From Epiperipatus broadwayi (Eukaryota > Onychophora > Udeonychophora > Euonychophora > Peripatidae), in the NCBI GenBank assembly GCA_028023455.1, contig JAQFVV010006505.1:62001-126000 (forward strand): a DNA stretch of 64,000 nt. Direction: 5' to 3'. Positions 23,318 through 35,290 of the stretch are shown piece after piece. Below the pieces are notes generated by a model. The model was not told the DNA's origin. It saw only the letters and a list, made by a program, of their open reading frames with translations, and did no database searches. Numbering within the stretch: the first letter of the stretch is position 1; the number at the start of each line of letters is the position of its first letter. The position numbers and the translations under genes were made by a program.

Positions 23318-23488
23318 TAATGTATGCAAACTAAATATGATATATACATAAGAGGTATGCATATTAATTTATTATAGAAATATCAAGTGTCATATATATA
23401 TATATATATTGATGTTAAATACATTCTGTAATTTTTTAATGAATAAAACATCTAAAACTTTAAATTAATTTGACATTTAAACTTTATA

Positions 23489-23757
23489 TATATTATTGAA
23501 AAAATTATAAGACTGAAGTTGGGCTGGAAATATTACTAGAAGAGATGATAACAGATGGACAATTAAAATCGTAAACTGGATTCCAAGAGATTGTAAAAGA
23601 CCCAGAAAGAGACCACATGTGAGATGAATGGATGAAATAAAAAAGTGTGCAGGGATAATGTGGAGAAGAGAAGTTGAAGATCAGAAAAATGGATTGAACA
23701 TGGAGAGACTTTCACCCTGCAGTGGATTGATAATGGCTGCTGCTACTGATGATGATG
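23489..23757 (+). mobile_element. LINE (RTE-like) 3' fragment
   Basis: Same C-terminal segment as 13498-13870, from the KLIRLKLGW-like codons to CTGCAGTGGATTGATAATGG and a short TGATGATGATGA tail at about 23742-23757. Confidence 0.7.
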
Positions 23758-24289
23758 ACTTATTACAGTAAGTAATAAATATATAATTTAAATTTAACTT
23801 TATATTGAGATAGCTTGCTTAACAAAAAGAGAATTGCAAAATATCTAAAAGATAAAAAAAATAAAAATAATACATAAAAAATATTTTATAATAAACACTT
23901 TTCTTTGTTGTTCACTAAAAGGGAAAACCTAATTGTTTCTTCAACTACAATTGGGTTTTTTAAATTAAACTTGATATAAAAGAATGGGAGTTCAAAAATT
24001 AATTAATTTCATCCCTATGTGCCCCCCCCCCCCTGACGCTTTTATTTTAAATTTAAGCTAGAAACAATTTTTTTTTTTTGGTTCAAATAAAAGCATTTAC
24101 TATAAAATATTTTTTATCCCTATTATTTGTCTTCTTTACTTTTCTATAGATTTGTTAAGGTTTAGAACATTGCATTAGTGTTGATTATTAAAGCTTTTTT
24201 TACATTTATCTTAGAAAATACATCATATGTTCTTTTACCTCTCCCTCATTCAAAACAACTTATGACTATTTCTGCATTTAATATATATA

Positions 24290-24390
24290 TATATATTATG
24301 TCATAGCATCGGCCGGGAGGCGAACCCGCAATAACCAACTGCTTGCTTGCAAGGCGACGGCGCTGACCTCTCGGCTAACAATACTTGACC
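24290..24390 (-). mobile_element. tRNA-derived SINE-like copy
   Basis: Minus strand: A-box region TAGCCGAGAGGTCAGC, B box GGGTTCGCCTCC, a near-perfect match to GGTTCGANTCC. A short TA microsatellite replaces the usual A-run. Confidence 0.7.
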
Positions 24391-25184
24391 ATTTAAAATA
24401 TTTTGCTTTTAAAAAAAGGCATATTAGATTAAATTCTAATATCTATATTAAATGAAATCTATGAGTTGCTTAACTTCTTTCAGAATTTATCTATAGACAG
24501 TTTTAGCAAGTATTTATATATATTACAACAATCTATATATATATAATTCACCAGCGACGCTCCCTAGTATTATAGAGTTTAGAATAGAAGATGTAAAAAT
24601 GAACCACTTTTCTTCTAGTCATCCAAATTTGTAAACAGATTACAATTCAGACCTTATGATAATAAAAACAAAGATTTAAATAAGCAAAGAATGTTACTAT
24701 GGCAACATCAAATTTCTATTTACATTTGAGCTTAATCTTTATACTTACACATATATCAAATATAATTAATGTATAACAGTAAATTGATATTTATTATAAA
24801 AAATATCATTATAGTCTAACATATTTAATTGACTGCTAATGTTTCCCAATATTATAGAGTATAAATCACAAATAGATGAAAATATAAAAGTATTTTATTC
24901 TGTCCCGTAAAAGTTTATAAATAAGGTATACCTTAGACATTATAACAATGGGAACAATATTTAAATAAGCTAAGAATGTGAAGATGGAAAATTCAATTAA
25001 TTTTCTAATTTCTATTTATAAAGTAACATTAATTTTTAATGCTTAATAATCTTACAAACCTAGTTACAGAGAAAGTGACAAAGACAATCAATGTATAAGA
25101 TTAAACTGAAATTTGTTATAAACATTTATTACTACTACAAGTGTTTACAATTAACTAGTATTATAAAGTTTAAATTACACAGAG

Positions 25185-25330
25185 GTTAAACTCTCGATAT
25201 AGTAGCACCACTCAGTGCTACCCAGAGGAATCAATGGTTGCACTACTGTATGAAGAGTTTAGCCTCTGTGTAAACAGCTTGTGTAAGCATAAAGAGTGGT
25301 GATCTTATGATGTTTAGTGATTTAAATTCT
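25185..25330. mobile_element. Family A foldback, ends only
   Basis: ACTCTCGATATAGTAGCACC and its mirror GTTGCACTACTGTATGAAGAG enclose a few dozen bases. The ribozyme part is missing. Confidence 0.55.
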
Positions 25331-25345
25331 AAATTACTAGCAGAT

Positions 25346-25452
25346 GTCAAGTGTTGGTGGTCGAGTGGTCAGCACAGATCTCTTACAAGCAGTTGTCCTG
25401 GGTTCATGGATTCGCTTCCTGGCCGATGCTTTGACACATGAAAAAAAAAGTA
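25346..25452 (+). mobile_element. tRNA-derived SINE-like copy, plus strand
   Basis: Reads TGTTGGTGGTCGAGTGGTCA (A box), then ACAAGCAGTTGTCCTGGG, B box GGATTCGCTTCC, and ends TTTGACACATG followed by nine A residues. This is the most readable plus-strand member of the family. Confidence 0.75.
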
Positions 25453-25621
25453 CTCACCTTCTTTCTGGTTGACTAAGGTTGTAAATTGGCTACAAGTCAG
25501 ACACTATAATAATAGGAGCAAATAGTTAAACTAAAAATGCAACAACAGCAAATTTGATTAACCTTTTAATTTTAATTTATAAAATAACATTAATTTCTTA
25601 TGCTTTACAACCTTATAAACT

Positions 25622-25735
25622 TCCATTGTGGTTTAGTGTAGTTGCTAGAACTTTTGACTTAGAGTCAGGAAGTCTCGGGATCAATTCTGATGGTCATAGG
25701 TCTGGCGCTCAAACTTCTTATGAACTCCTGAATGC
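25622..25735 (+). mobile_element. Second tRNA-derived SINE-like sequence
   Basis: GTGGTTTAGTGTAGTTGCTAG resembles a D-arm/A box. CTTAGAGTCAGGAAG resembles an anticodon arm and CGGGATCAATTCTG a degraded B box. Different from the family at 25346. Confidence 0.5.
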
Positions 25736-26004
25736 TAAAGCCCTATGCCATTTTTTTATTGCTTACACATATATCATATATAAGCAATGCATAAAGCTAA
25801 ACTGGTATTTATTAAAAATAAATATTATGATTACTATGAATACAATTAGGCAACAAAACTTCCTAGTATTATAGAATTACAATCAGAAGAAAGATGGACC
25901 ATTTTTTTGGCCATCTAAGTTTATAAATACACTGCAGAGAGTGTAATAATAGAATTGAATATTTAATTAAATTAAAGATGTTCAATAGCATAGTTGATTA
26001 ACAG

Positions 26005-26670
26005 TCTAATTTCTAAACATCACACAATCTACTTGCAGTGCTCCCAGATCCAAGGATCTTCACTAATGAAAGCTACATGCTAGAAATTGATGTGGGGATT
26101 TGGATGAGTGGGCATTAGATAGGGATTTTATGCACAAACCTTCTTGCATATATTAATTACTCTGGCTTGCACTGAGCCATACTACTGTATGGAGTATCTT
26201 GCCTCTGTGAAAAAACAGCTTGTGTAAGCATAAATAATGGTGATCATATGATGTTTTAATAGTTTAATACCAATCCTGCCCAATAGGATTATGGTGACTG
26301 TGACTAATAGAGAGCCAAAGGTATCAAAAAGTATGGTTGCTGAACTGAGTTCAGATCCATATGACTATACAAGCTAATGATCTTCAATTAAAAACATTAT
26401 TGTGTTCTCATTTTGGACTCAAAGCTTTATAGTTAGCTAATAAGGTAAAGGTAGCTGTTGGAAGGTTGCAATAGATTCTAAGATCTATGTGTAGTGCTCT
26501 CAGATCTAAGGCTTCTCATTGATAAAAGTGACAAGAGAGAAACCAGTCTGGAGATATTGAATGAGTAGGCATTAGATAGTAATTTTAAGCACAAACATTT
26601 CTGTATCCATTGCTTACTCCTGATTGCACTGAATGATGCTAGTTTATGAAGAGTTTTGCCTCTGCATTTT
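26005..26670 (+). mobile_element. Family A tandem dimer, plus strand
   Basis: Two direct copies whose hammerhead positions (26063 and 26519) are 456 nt apart, the family monomer length. Cores are mutated (CTAATGA and TTGATAA), so both ribozymes look dead. The second copy ends GAAGAGTTTTGCCTCTG. Confidence 0.65.
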
Positions 26671-26769
26671 ATCTCTGTGAATCTAATTTCCATTTATACA
26701 TTAATATTCATTTATAAAATAACATTAATTTCCAATGCTTAATAATCTCATAAACCTTCATGCTTATGT

Positions 26770-26900
26770 ATAAAAGGAGGTTGCCTTGACAACAGTTTGA
26801 AATTGTTGATTGTTCTTGATATTGAGATTGTCTAAGTGTTGACTGGTTATTAATGATTATGTATATAATGTATATAACCAATGCCTAATCATCTAGAATT
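26770..26900 (+). repeat. Family E unit
   Basis: AAAGGAGGTTGCCTTGACAAC and GTTGTTGATT match the cluster at 14262-15000. It ends at the left boundary of the large inverted repeat. Confidence 0.6.
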
Positions 26901-27764
26901 GTTAATAAAATGAAACACCTTTCCATTTCTCACAAACACAATGCAAAAATCTCATATCAGAGCTTCTGATCTTTCCTACAGCGTTTCTTAATACTGTAAC
27001 CTATGAACACATGATATCTAATGGGGTAAAACTGGAGAGCATGGTTGAGACTGCATGAGGGCTAGTGCATTTGTGTGATAGAGACACCTCCACCTAAAAG
27101 AAACTAGAAAGAACATATTATCTCATCCACTTTATTAATAATAAATAATGACTACTATACCAATTTACTTATCTGTGTTAACTTATCTATATGTAATTAT
27201 ATTCGTATTGTCAATAATATCTCAGGTTATTCTCATATTCTTTAATAATTTACTCTCAGGGCATTTAATACTTACACTAAATATATTACCTTATGTAGGA
27301 TGGATAAGTAATTTTTCTTATAAAATTTCATGTTTGTACTAAAGAGAGCATGCAGGTTGTCTCACTTATGTTACACATATTTAACTTGGCTAGTTATCTC
27401 AGAGTTCTTTATAAACTCCACAAATGATTGTTCTAGATGAAATTATGATTAATAATTTTAAAATATGTTATTGAAGTAATTAATGATAGCAACAATAATT
27501 TTATTATATCCCATCTTATCTCAATAAGATTATGATTATCAAAGGGAAACAAAATGAAAAATGATGCAGATGAATTCAATAAGGAATATTATATTTAAAT
27601 AAAGTGTAAGTACACCATATCTATTTAGAAAAACATGTAGCTAATGTAGATGACTTTCAATAAATAACAGACAACTAAATAAAAAAAATAAAACAATTTG
27701 CTAATTATAAACAATTGTATAATAAATTATTCAATGGTAAATGTAATTATAATAATATCACATG

Positions 27765-28055
27765 ACCACCATTTTTTATGCTTGCTCATAACTGTTATTA
27801 AAACAGGCAACTCTCCATACAATAGTGCCACTCAGTGCAAGCCAGAGTAATCAATGGATGCCAGAAGGTTTGTGCATAAAATCCCTATCTAATGCCAACT
27901 CATCCAATATCCAATAGCAACAAGCTAGAAATTAGCCTGGGAATGTTGGATGAGTAGGCACTAAATAGGGATTTTATGCACAAACCTATTGGCATCTATT
28001 GATTACTCTGGCTTGCACTGGATGGTGTTACTGTACGGAGAGTAACAAGTTCTCT
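27765..28055. mobile_element. Family A foldback within left arm
   Basis: AACAGGCAACTCTCCATACAA at left, AATCCCTATCTAATGCC, a short ACAAGCTAGAAATTAGCCTG hammerhead remnant, then the mirrored end. The homologous copy in the right arm is at 56160-56475, so it predates the duplication. Confidence 0.6.
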
Positions 28056-28874
28056 AAAGATTTTAAATCTCATTGCTTTGTTATATCTACTAAATGTTTT
28101 CTAATCTGAGTTGTGAATGCCCGTGTGTTATCAAATGAAGTAATGTGAACAACAAATCACTCTATTGGAGAAGGTTGTATATTATTCTCCTAAAATCTCA
28201 AATGTTAACTATAAGTAAGATCTAGGAATCTTTTGTTGCATCCTTATGTGCCTCAACAAATAATAAAATTAATAATTCAAGAAGCCCATTATTGATAACA
28301 GAATTATTGTTTAATCCTTTTAGGAGGGAGTGAATAAAGTATTTACCCAAATTATAATATTATCATTCAAATATAACTTAATAACTAACAATTATGACTT
28401 CCTATGTTTTCTAAATTCTATTATATTTTAAACTTAAAAATAGTATTAGAATCGTATGCCTCAACTAATTAATAATGTTTACAATTATCAAATATAAGAA
28501 GAGTAATTTAATATATTGCCTAGTATTTACTTAATCAGATAAATATTTCTTGGGTAAATAAGAAAGTTAAACCTTTATGGTTACTCCACTCTCAATTAAG
28601 ATACCTTTATTGCAGAAACCTGAGGTTATATTTAAAGGATCAATAAAACATGTAGCAAGTTATTTAACTCACTGTAGATTATACTCTAGTTTAGAACTTA
28701 ATACTATCGACCTCCAATACAAATATAACAATAAACATATATTTAAACCAGTTTTATTGATATCCAGAAAGTATTACCTGTATCTTTCTTATACCATTGT
28801 TTGGTAGAAAACTTTTGGAAATTATAACACTAATAATAATTTTAACGCTAAAATAATTAAACAAATGTTATAAT

Positions 28875-29245
28875 TATAGGGATTTGAACCCTTACTTTCA
28901 TGCTCCCTTTTATCATCCACTCCATCTTATACAACCAATATACTCAACCACATACATGTGAAAAAGATAAATGATCTTCACTATGTGTATTTCATGCTGA
29001 ACCAGCACTCATCACTTAGTCCAGATCAATATCTCCCACACATATATACAATCAGTACTCAATTTGTATATGTGTGGGAGATATTGATCTGAACCAAGTG
29101 ATGACTGCTGGTTCAGTGTGAAATATGTATATTGGAGACCATTTATCATTTTTGCATGTATGTGGTCAGGTGTATCGGTTATATAAGATGGAGTGGATGT
29201 CAAAAGGGAGCTTGAAAGTCTGGTTTCAAACCCCTATAATTATAT
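28875..29245. mobile_element. Family B foldback in left arm, mutant hammerhead cores
   Basis: Two opposed family B pieces: minus-strand hammerhead region at about 28991-29034 and plus-strand at about 29083-29126. Both read AGTGATGA where the active core has ACTGATGA, so position C3 is G. Stem II GTGCTGG..AGCATGAAA and the tRNA-like GGGTTCAAATCCC (minus strand, 28880) are kept. The same two pieces with the same change are at 54900-55280. Confidence 0.6.
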
Positions 29246-31426
29246 CTAGCTTAAAAGTATTTATAATATACTTGTATTTAATATTAAATATTATAATTAT
29301 ATAATATCCATGAGCTGAGAATTCATGATTTTTATAATGTCTATGCAAATATATCTAGGCATATTTAAATATTCCAAATCATGTTAAAGATTATTTGGAG
29401 TTTTAATAATTATAGATTTTACCATAAGCTGTTACTACTTAATCCAAGTGAGAATATAATCGATTATGGAGGTTGATTTTTCCAATTTTTTTTTTAATGT
29501 ATCAAAATTATTCATTAGTATTTTAGCTTATCTTGTCATAGTAATGAATTCATTTATGGAGGTAATTTTGGAATTTATACCACCTCCTAGTGAATGTTAA
29601 TCCTTGGTTCTTAAGACTTACATTATACTGTAGTATCATACACAAACTAATCCATTGGTTAAAATGGCATTAACAAAATATCCAGTCATTTTTTATAGTT
29701 TTTACAACTATAAGATGTAGAAATTTAATATCCATAGATTTGAATAAGTTGATAATTTTCAGCTGTAGTTCAGGTGGTTTAGCTATTATGAGATCAAGTG
29801 AAATTATTAATCCAACACTTGAATTGATTTAATAAGATCAGTTTGCAGGTTTGGATAGTTTTTTCCATCAATGAAAAATTAATATTATTTTAATCCATAA
29901 TTTTTCCATGAATTTTATCATGTCCTGTGTAATCCTGAGGTAATTGTAGTCAATATCACTTTCAGTAAGCTAATTTAGTTTCAGAGAAGAGATGAATGAT
30001 GGCTACAATGTGATCTTAAGGAATATTTCATAAATGATTTTATAAATTTCACTAATGAATGAAAACATTAAATTTTGTTCCTAATAAGTAGTACTAAATG
30101 ATTTTATTGGTAATATGCCTTAATTTTTCCATTTATAACAATGAGAAAAAACATTTGCAAATTTGGCAAATGCCCAGCTAATTCATTTTGTCAAAGGTTA
30201 ATAAAATGGCTGATTCCAGGTTTGAAGCTTATGTAGTCCTGCAGACACAATGATTTAAATAAAACTCGACAAATTTTGGCAGGTGATAGTATTTATAATT
30301 TGCTATCATGCGATTTATGATATTATACAATATTACCCCCACTTTTTAAATTTGTACGGTAGAATTTTGCCTTGGTTACTATGGAGACGATGTGAAGCAG
30401 ACGATTTTCGAATGTTTTACAGATTTTAAAGCGCCAATTTTGAAACAGAAATTTTAAAATAATAATTAAATATTATTTTCAAGATTACATTGTTATATAC
30501 ATTAACCACAAAATAAATATGCAATTGATAATTTTATAAATAATTATTAAACTAAGAATTTTATTTTATTAAATTTTAAAGTTCGCAGTTTTAAATTAAT
30601 AATCTGTTTTAATACCAAATCCATTTAATTATTCTATGATTACTCTAGTTAAATCGATTACATTTTAATGTAAACTTTCATTCACAAACACACACATTTA
30701 AACACTTTGTTAACATTTTCTATTCTGTGAAAGTATAATATTGGTTTTTCTGGCTCTTGTTTTAGAATTATTATTGTACTAATACTATTTTAAATACCAT
30801 ACTTTATTGTAGTTAGTCTAGTATATTCTATCGTGTGTATTTTTCCTATAGTGTTAATTGTATTGGTGTATGGTTGTTATTTTAATTTTCTTTCAAAAAA
30901 TTTTAAATGCGCTTTAAAAAAAAACGTAGATGCACATGTTCTGATATCCTATAATCAATAAAGTCTGTCCAGGAGACATCTTGGATAATCTTATTAACAT
31001 ATTACATTAGGTAGTATAATAAGATATGTCTGATTATCACTTCTTAAATTTATTATTGACTACAATACTATAGTAATAGGAATGAAAATTGGTTCTATTT
31101 GACAAGTCAATATTTTTTTTTTAAAGTTTATGATTATGCTTATTAATTTGAATGTTAAAATATAAAGTTTGCTATACATATGCTTGAATTACTTTATATA
31201 GTCACTTTTAAATTCATCACATTTATTTTGGTTAGTTTACATAACATTTCAAATGTTTTCACATTTTCTATACAGTTTTTTACAAAATTCTTTCATATAT
31301 TTCATGATATTCCTGTTTTATTAATACTATGAAAGGATATTTGAAAAGTATAAAATTGGAAATCTAAAATATTTGATGGGAAATTTATATAGATTATAAA
31401 TAATTTTAAGTATTCCATTATTGATA

Positions 31427-31510
31427 TTGAAGCAGTCGGATCTGAGTTCGATCCTAGCTTCATGACATCTAGCCATAAGCCTACTTCAAACCTAGTACTA
31501 ACCTTAAATT
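31427..31510 (+). repeat. 80 bp direct repeat, copy 1
   Basis: GAAGCAGTCGGATCTGAGTTC through CTAGTACTAACCTTAAA. Copy 2 is at 35178. GAGTTCGATCC inside resembles a Pol III B box, so a tRNA-like origin is possible. Confidence 0.75.
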
Positions 31511-31926
31511 TCCGATGCAATGGGGCTTTATATGGTCAATCCACGCTAGTTTTCTTAAAGACAAACTATTTTATAAATGTGTATTAAAATTAATTAGTTT
31601 AAGGTTTAAATTAATCGATGCTATTAATAAATTCATGATAAAATTATTCATGAATTTATATATATTACAACTGTGTGGATTGTGTGTATATATTTATAAA
31701 TATTTATATATATATATATAATTGTTCGAAAGTTTCATTGCGTCGGAAATGTTTTATTTTACTTTCAATAATTTGTTAAAATTTTAGTAATTAAAAGCTA
31801 CATTCTTTCAATAAGCTTTCAGATTTTCCCTATCCAAAACAATGGTTAAAGTTTTATTAATTAGAAAAAAAGATAAGTATTTAAAATATAAGGATTCCCT
31901 AATTAAAATAATTTTTCTGATTTTAA

Positions 31927-31956
31927 GAATTCATTTTCTAATTAGAAAATGAATTC
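31927..31956. repeat. 30-base perfect palindrome
   Basis: GAATTCATTTTCTAA followed by its exact reverse complement, with no spacer. It lies at the distal end of the inverted segment 31960-32330. Confidence 0.9.
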
Positions 31957-31959
31957 AAG

Positions 31960-32330
31960 TTAATGAGTTTGAAAGTCTTATCGAAGGAATGTATCTAAAA
32001 ACAACTAGTAGATTTTGTGACATTGATAATGAAAGAAGTGCTAGTCCGAAGGCATCAGATACAGTATAAATAGCTCTGAAAAGTTTGGAGAGAGAAGCCA
32101 TCTTTGTTGTAGAAAAGTGCCAGTAAACTCTATGCATTTAAAAATCATAAATTTAAATAGTGTTTCGATCATGGTGAAGGACTAAAACATCAGGAATCTG
32201 GCTACTGTTCATGAAGTCCCCTGAAAATCTTCAATGAAGCTGCTAAATTCTTTCCAGACAAATCATGCTGCAAAACTCAAATAAAATGCTGTTTAAGTAA
32301 TTGACCGGTACATGGTTATGTTTTTGGCTG
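31960..32330 (-). repeat. Inverted copy of the end of the tandem units
   Basis: Reverse complement matches 37140-37400 and 39780-40003 (TTGAAGATTTTCAGG, CAGTAGCCAGATTCCTGATG, AAAGATGGCTTCT) and, further on, ACATAACCATGTACCGGTC at 35266. It gives the insertion an inverted-repeat architecture. Confidence 0.7.
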
Positions 32331-33600
32331 CCCAATCATTGGGGCTTCGATTAATAAACCCCACACACCCTGTAGATAGTAATTATGATTTTAGTTACTC
32401 AGTCACTGTAGATAGTAATTATGATTTTAGTTACTCAGTCAATTGAGATCTCGATAAATTAAATGTTTCTATAGAGAGTGATATTTTAAAGTGTTGTATA
32501 TATTTAAGAGAAAAGTTATGTGATTTATAACGCATAACTGAAATGATTTAATAAATTAAAATGTCATTTTGCAATTTTCTTTCTTATAATTAAATGTTTT
32601 CAAGATATTTTTTTAATGTTCATCAGTAAAAGATTCGTTAGTTAGAATAATTATTCAAAGAAAAGTAATAAGATAGAATATATGTATAAATCAATTATAC
32701 GTGTATTTTATACTATATCATCTTATATATATATTATATATTTGTGTTATACGCGTTCGTGACAGTAAAGAGGGAAGAAAATTAGCATGAGAAAAGTAGT
32801 AAGAGTAGATCAAAGCATGGGGTAAAATAAATGAAATATTTGTCTGTGTCAAAATTAACTAGTGTTCATCTCAATATATATGTAAAAATATCCAAGATGA
32901 TATTATGTTAAAAGTTTTAATGTCAAAGTATTGCTTGCTAGCACAAATATTAAATGTTCACTCCATATTCTTAGTAGCCTCAAAGCAGGTGAAGACCTTC
33001 AAACTGGGAATTATATGTCAAGTGATCCGATGCAGTGTGACAACATGCTTTAATGACAATAAGTTTCTAGAGTAACCTCAAAGCATGTGAAGACCTTTTG
33101 TGTAACACCAAGCAGCCAGATGCAGTTGGCAAAATGCTTCAGTGGTTTACATGCTCTTATGCTAGCAATATTAAAAATGATATCAACAAATAAAAAGTTC
33201 TTGTGTAATATTAATTTTGACATATTTTTTTTTGTGTGTGAAAGCCTCATGCTTAATGAAAATAAAAGAGTTGAACACCTATATTTAAACTCAGGTCAGG
33301 AATGCATCAGTTGTTAATAAATAATAAATATTTATCAATCAAATTGTTTTATCAAAAATTAAGTCAATCATATGTGATTTGTGGGTCAATGGGTTATTTC
33401 ACATGCCCTATTGATCTCATTTTGCTGACTGGCGCCCATATAAATAAATTTGTCAGCAAATTTGATTGTCAACACAGTAGTGGGTCAGTTGTCTAAATAA
33501 TAAAAACCAAATGTGTCCAATACAGAGAATTACTTGTACTACCTGCTAATATATAGTAATATTTGTATATCACTAATCATTTGTATAGTTTTTTTTTCAG

Positions 33601-33629
33601 ACATGGGAGAACAGTTGAACAGAGGGAAA
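33601..33629 (+). other. Possible mini-exon upstream of the Gag-like frame
   Basis: A pyrimidine run ending TTTTTTTTTCAG, then ACATGGGAGAACAGTTG, then AAAGTGAGTAATG gives good acceptor and donor consensus around about 29 bases that start with an ATG. It may be a relic of the host transcript or the element's leader exon. Weak evidence. Confidence 0.25.
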
Positions 33630-33932
33630 GTGAGTAATGTTTGTTTTTCGTATATTTAATAGTTTTAAATAAAATACATGTCTCATTCAAATAATTAATA
33701 GAAAGAGCTAACCAAGAAAATGTAGGTAAACTAAAACTAAACTAAAAAAGGCAGATTACATAGATTGGGGAAATAATATGCAGCAGCTAACAAAGATAGG
33801 GGAAATGGGACCAGTAGTCAGAGACCTAATTACATGTACTAAAGAAAAAAGTTATTATTTAAGTATACAGAGAAAGAGCGCCATACGTTTGGGATTCACA
33901 TTGTTTATTTATATTATTTACTTATTTCAAAA

Positions 33933-34893
33933 ATGGAAAGAGAGACCTTGCATATGATCCTCAGAGAAATGAGAGAAGACAGGAAGTTAATTCTGATGAT
34001 GATGAAAAGGATTTTAAGGCTTGAGGAAACACAAGGCACCCAAACCAACCCAGAGATTGCAAAGCATCCTCAAGCAATAGATACTTACAAAACTCCAAGA
34101 GGAGATGATGATCAGACCACATCAAAAGAAGTTGTGGACAGCAAAGAAGATGACAGTAGAGAAGATGAGTCAAATCATGAAATGGGTGAAGAAGCTGATA
34201 TAAATACAGAAAGGAAAAAAAGAAGATGTTCAGACCACTAGTAAAATAAAACCAAAAGTAGAAATGGAACAGATGATAAACCCTGAAATGAGACTAATGA
34301 ATTTGCAGAGACCATCCCTTATATCTTCTGTAGAAATTCAAATTTTTAGGGGAAACCCAGGAGAAAAAGCCCATAGATTATCTAGACAGCATTAAAGAAT
34401 TTTTCTGTCTGCACTCGGTAGCAGAAAAGGAAAAGATTATCCTAGCCAGCCATTACTTAAGAGAAGCTGCCAAGGCATGGTGGAAGCTATTAAAAAACCC
34501 ACCTACCATGATCCAAGGGTACGAAAATGCCATTTTAAAAAATATTGGAGTGAAGAAAGGCAGGAGGGTATTTTGCATAGACTGAACACCCAGAAGTATC
34601 AAGAAGACTGCAGACAGGGATACGCAGCCTACTTCATCCAGCAAGTGACCACATTCAAATCTCTCCCAGCCTTCAAATACGAGGACCAACACATCATCCG
34701 GATGATCAGGCATCATTTACCCCCATGGATCCAAAGAATAATGCTTGGGATGTGCCCTATGTCACTAGAAAAGACCATAGACTTTTTGACTGCAATAGAC
34801 TATGGGAACTTGACACCAACTAGAAAAGACCAAGACTACGACCATTATCAAAAATTAAAACCATACGTACCACCTGATCCAGGGAAACAATAG
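33933..34893 (+). pseudogene. Gag-like protein of an LTR-type retroelement, frameshifted
   Basis: An acidic, charged N-terminal part (33933-34241, 102 residues, coiled-coil-like start) is followed, in other frames, by a stretch (about 34250-34500) with the pattern of the Retrotrans_gag domain: an F-x-G start, spaced Leu/Lys, and a Trp-Trp pair after an A-K-A. The C-terminal half (34477-34893, 138 residues) has a YW-SEERQ segment and a Gln/Phe-rich helix pattern typical of capsid C-terminal regions. At least three frame changes separate these parts, near the A-run at 34207-34217, at about 34360 and at about 34500. No zinc knuckle, protease or polymerase follows. Particle-forming capsid protein in intact relatives; this copy is broken. 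Confidence 0.6.
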
Positions 34894-35177
34894 TTCAACC
34901 ATTAAATGAAGAGACAGATATATATGTATACTGATGACCAACTGACATGACCATAGGGAAAATGAGACTTGATTATCAGACCTATTTACTGTAAGCTAGA
35001 TAATATTAAACAAATGATCGCAATGAGACATGTATAATCTTGTAGTTTGTACAGATGATATTATTCACGCTCATGCTGTTCTCCCAGAGTCTACCAATTA
35101 GTCGAGTACACTTATGCGAATGTATCATGTATAAGTAAAGAGATTTTTTTTCATTGTTTTTTTTGAAGTGAAAAGAA

Positions 35178-35262
35178 ATGAAGCAGTTGGATCTGAGTTC
35201 GATCCTAGCTTCATGATATCTAGCCATAAGGCCACTTCAAACCCTAGTACTAACCTTAAACA
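35178..35262 (+). repeat. 80 bp direct repeat, copy 2
   Basis: GAAGCAGTTGGATCTGAGTTC to CTAGTACTAACCTTAAA, about 95 percent like 31427-31510 by eye. With copy 1 it brackets the Gag-like segment at 3.75 kb spacing. Confidence 0.75.
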
Positions 35263-35290
35263 AAAAACATAACCATGTACCGGTCGAAAT

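Larger units (their letters stand above)
24540..26000 (+). repeat. Family H: tandem units of about 300 bp, interrupted by other elements
   Basis: Unit starts CTCCCTAGTATTATAGAGTT at 24555, recurs as TTTCCCAATATTATAGAGTA at about 24842, AACTAGTATTATAAAGTT at about 25153, and CTTCCTAGTATTATAGAATT at about 25859. Each is followed by a CTAATTTCTATTTA-like segment. The later spacing is enlarged by a family A foldback (25185-25325), a SINE (25346-25452) and a second SINE type (25622). A further isolated start is at about 41310. No coding capacity. Confidence 0.6.
26886..31418 (+). repeat. Large inverted repeat, left arm part 1
   Basis: Matches 57322-51477 in reverse complement over about 4.5 kb with scattered substitutions and small indels. 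Landmarks are AATCATCTAGAATTGTTAAT at 26886 versus its inverse at about 57310, the segment 28577-28807 versus 55568-55340, and AAGTATTCCATTATTGATAT at 31399 versus about 51480. The homology is interrupted at about 31418 by the 8.6 kb insertion and resumes at 40008. Open frames inside (27148-27342, 28577-28807) lack domains, although the second is partly kept in both arms. Confidence 0.85.

Noticed and set aside
25346-25452. Functional tRNA gene
   Set aside because: A and B boxes are present, but acceptor and anticodon stems do not close and an A-rich tail follows, as in a SINE. Multiple dispersed copies confirm this.
28577-28807. 76-codon frame partly conserved in both palindrome arms (28577-28807 and 55568-55287)
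   Set aside because: The arms are recent duplicates, so open frames are shared by descent. The two differ by indels and frame shifts near the end and show no recognised domain.
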